Origin: Io17-Chloro-G2 sp963663135 | GTDB taxonomy: Bacteria > Chloroflexota > Dehalococcoidia > Lucifugimonadales > UBA3495 | Assembly: GCA_963663135.2 (NCBI GenBank) | Contig: CAXXRM010000002.1 | Coordinates: 715,150-779,149, forward strand | DNA length: 64,000 bases | Direction of reading: 5' to 3' | Part shown: positions 63,359-64,000 of the stretch, one piece after another | Layout: the number at the start of each line of letters is the position of its first letter | How positions within the stretch are numbered: position 1 is the stretch's first letter | Program-made: the position numbers and the translations under genes | The notes under the pieces: model-generated | The model's database searches: none | The model's input: only the letters and a program-made list of their open reading frames with translations | What the model was told of the DNA's origin: nothing

Positions 63359-63381
63359 GGCCCCGGCCCTTAACCGGGGCC
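63359..63381 (+). terminator. Possible terminator after higBA
   Basis: GGCCCCGG (63359-63366) and CCGGGGCC (63374-63381) form a perfect 8-bp stem with a CCCTTAA loop, followed by GTTCTGTAT. The T-tract is poor, so termination may be weak. Confidence 0.45.
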
Positions 63382-63510
63382 GTTCTGTATCGTTTGCCCA
63401 AGCGTATTAGCTGGATGTGATCGGCTCCGGCGCGCTGGCCCGGGACGGGGCGGTTACCGCCCCGGTCTGTGCTAGAATGCCCGAAACGCTGCTATTAGGA
63501 AGTGGACGCC

Positions 63511-64000
63511 ATGAAATTCGGCCTCATGTACGAAATACAGATTCCTGAACCCCACTACCCCGGCGTGGAACAGGAGCGATACAAGCAAATCATGGCCCAG
63601 GTGGAATTGGCCGATGTGGAAGGGTTCGACTACTTTTGGACCGTGGAGCACCACTTCTTGAACGAGTTCTCCCACTGCTCGGCCCCGGAGGTGCTGTACG
63701 GCGCCCTGTCCCAGCGCACCCGCCGCATCCGCATAGGCCACGCAGTGGCGCTGCTGCCCGGCCAGTACAACCACCCGGTCCGCGTGGCCGAACGCGCCGC
63801 TGTGCTGGACATTGTCAGCGATGGCCGTGTGGACCTGGGAACCGGCCGGTCCACCACGTTGATCGAGATGGACGGTTTCGAGGTGAATCCCGCCGATACC
63901 AAGGCCCAGTGGGAAGAGGCAATCTCCATGATTCCCCGAATGTGGACCGAGGATATATTTTCTCACGAAGGCCGGTTCTACTCCATACCGCCCCGAAAGG
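63511..64000 (+). CDS. LLM-class flavin-dependent oxidoreductase, partial
   Basis: ATG 63511 follows TTAGGAAG. The first 163 codons read MKFGLMYEIQIPEPHYPGVE, then FDYFWTVEHHFLNEFSHCSA, IRIGHAVALLPGQYNHPVRV and VDLGTGRSTTLIEM before the window ends. It is a luciferase-like flavin monooxygenase closely related in layout to the genes at 51038 and 54533. The C-terminal half is outside the window. Confidence 0.9.
   Translation, partial: MKFGLMYEIQIPEPHYPGVEQERYKQIMAQVELADVEGFDYFWTVEHHFLNEFSHCSAPEVLYGALSQRTRRIRIGHAVALLPGQYNHPVRVAERAAVLDIVSDGRVDLGTGRSTTLIEMDGFEVNPADTKAQWEEAISMIPRMWTEDIFSHEGRFYSIPPRK

Overview
The window is GC-rich bacterial chromosome. The gene content (split acyl-CoA carboxylase, three luciferase-like flavin monooxygenases, class III CoA transferase, HpaB/HsaA-type flavin hydroxylases, LigB-type dioxygenase, VOC proteins, copper amine oxidase, GlcD-like FAD oxidase, PIN/TRAM-ispD-ispF-cysS operon) suggests a heterotrophic Chloroflexota bacterium, perhaps SAR202/Dehalococcoidia-like. 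That assignment is an inference from gene content; no rRNA or tRNA gene was recognised.

1-8 kb is accessory. A tightly spaced minus-strand module (ImmA/IrrE-macro protein, a P-loop kinase fused to a PurA/PurZ-like synthetase, and an ADP-ribosyltransferase-like protein cut by the window edge) lies beside an IS3 pseudogene, an AlpA-like regulator, a zinc-ribbon transposase and a second, frameshifted DDE transposase. 8-16 kb holds a 2-hydroxyacid dehydrogenase, an ornithine cyclodeaminase-family enzyme, two small genes and a stand-alone 967-residue N6-adenine methyltransferase with a small partner. 15.5-25.8 kb is metabolic and housekeeping: formamidase-like enzyme, FAD oxidase, cysS-ispF-ispD-PIN/TRAM operon, asparaginase and CoA transferase.

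26.2-31.7 kb is a five-gene, overlapping minus-strand operon: an unknown helical protein, a degenerate BrxD-like protein, an intact BrxD-like ATPase, a small unknown protein and a SNF2 helicase. It looks like a BREX-derived defence module without methyltransferase or PglZ. The rest (32-64 kb) is mainly catabolism: copper amine oxidase, DUF2851, a three-gene biotin-dependent carboxylase, hydrolases, flavin monooxygenases, dioxygenase-fold proteins, PEP mutase/ICL-family enzyme, a PIG-L deacetylase, a leucine-rich-repeat lipoprotein with a broken 5' end, zinc alcohol dehydrogenase and a HigBA toxin-antitoxin pair.

Two non-coding themes run through the window. About 15 intergenic positions carry a MITE-like element of about 150-190 bp (or solo ends) with shared inverted termini. 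Three short tandem-repeat arrays (13, 11 and 21 bp units) sit just upstream of start codons; the 13-bp array lies inside a possible translationally coupled reading frame and could vary its phase.
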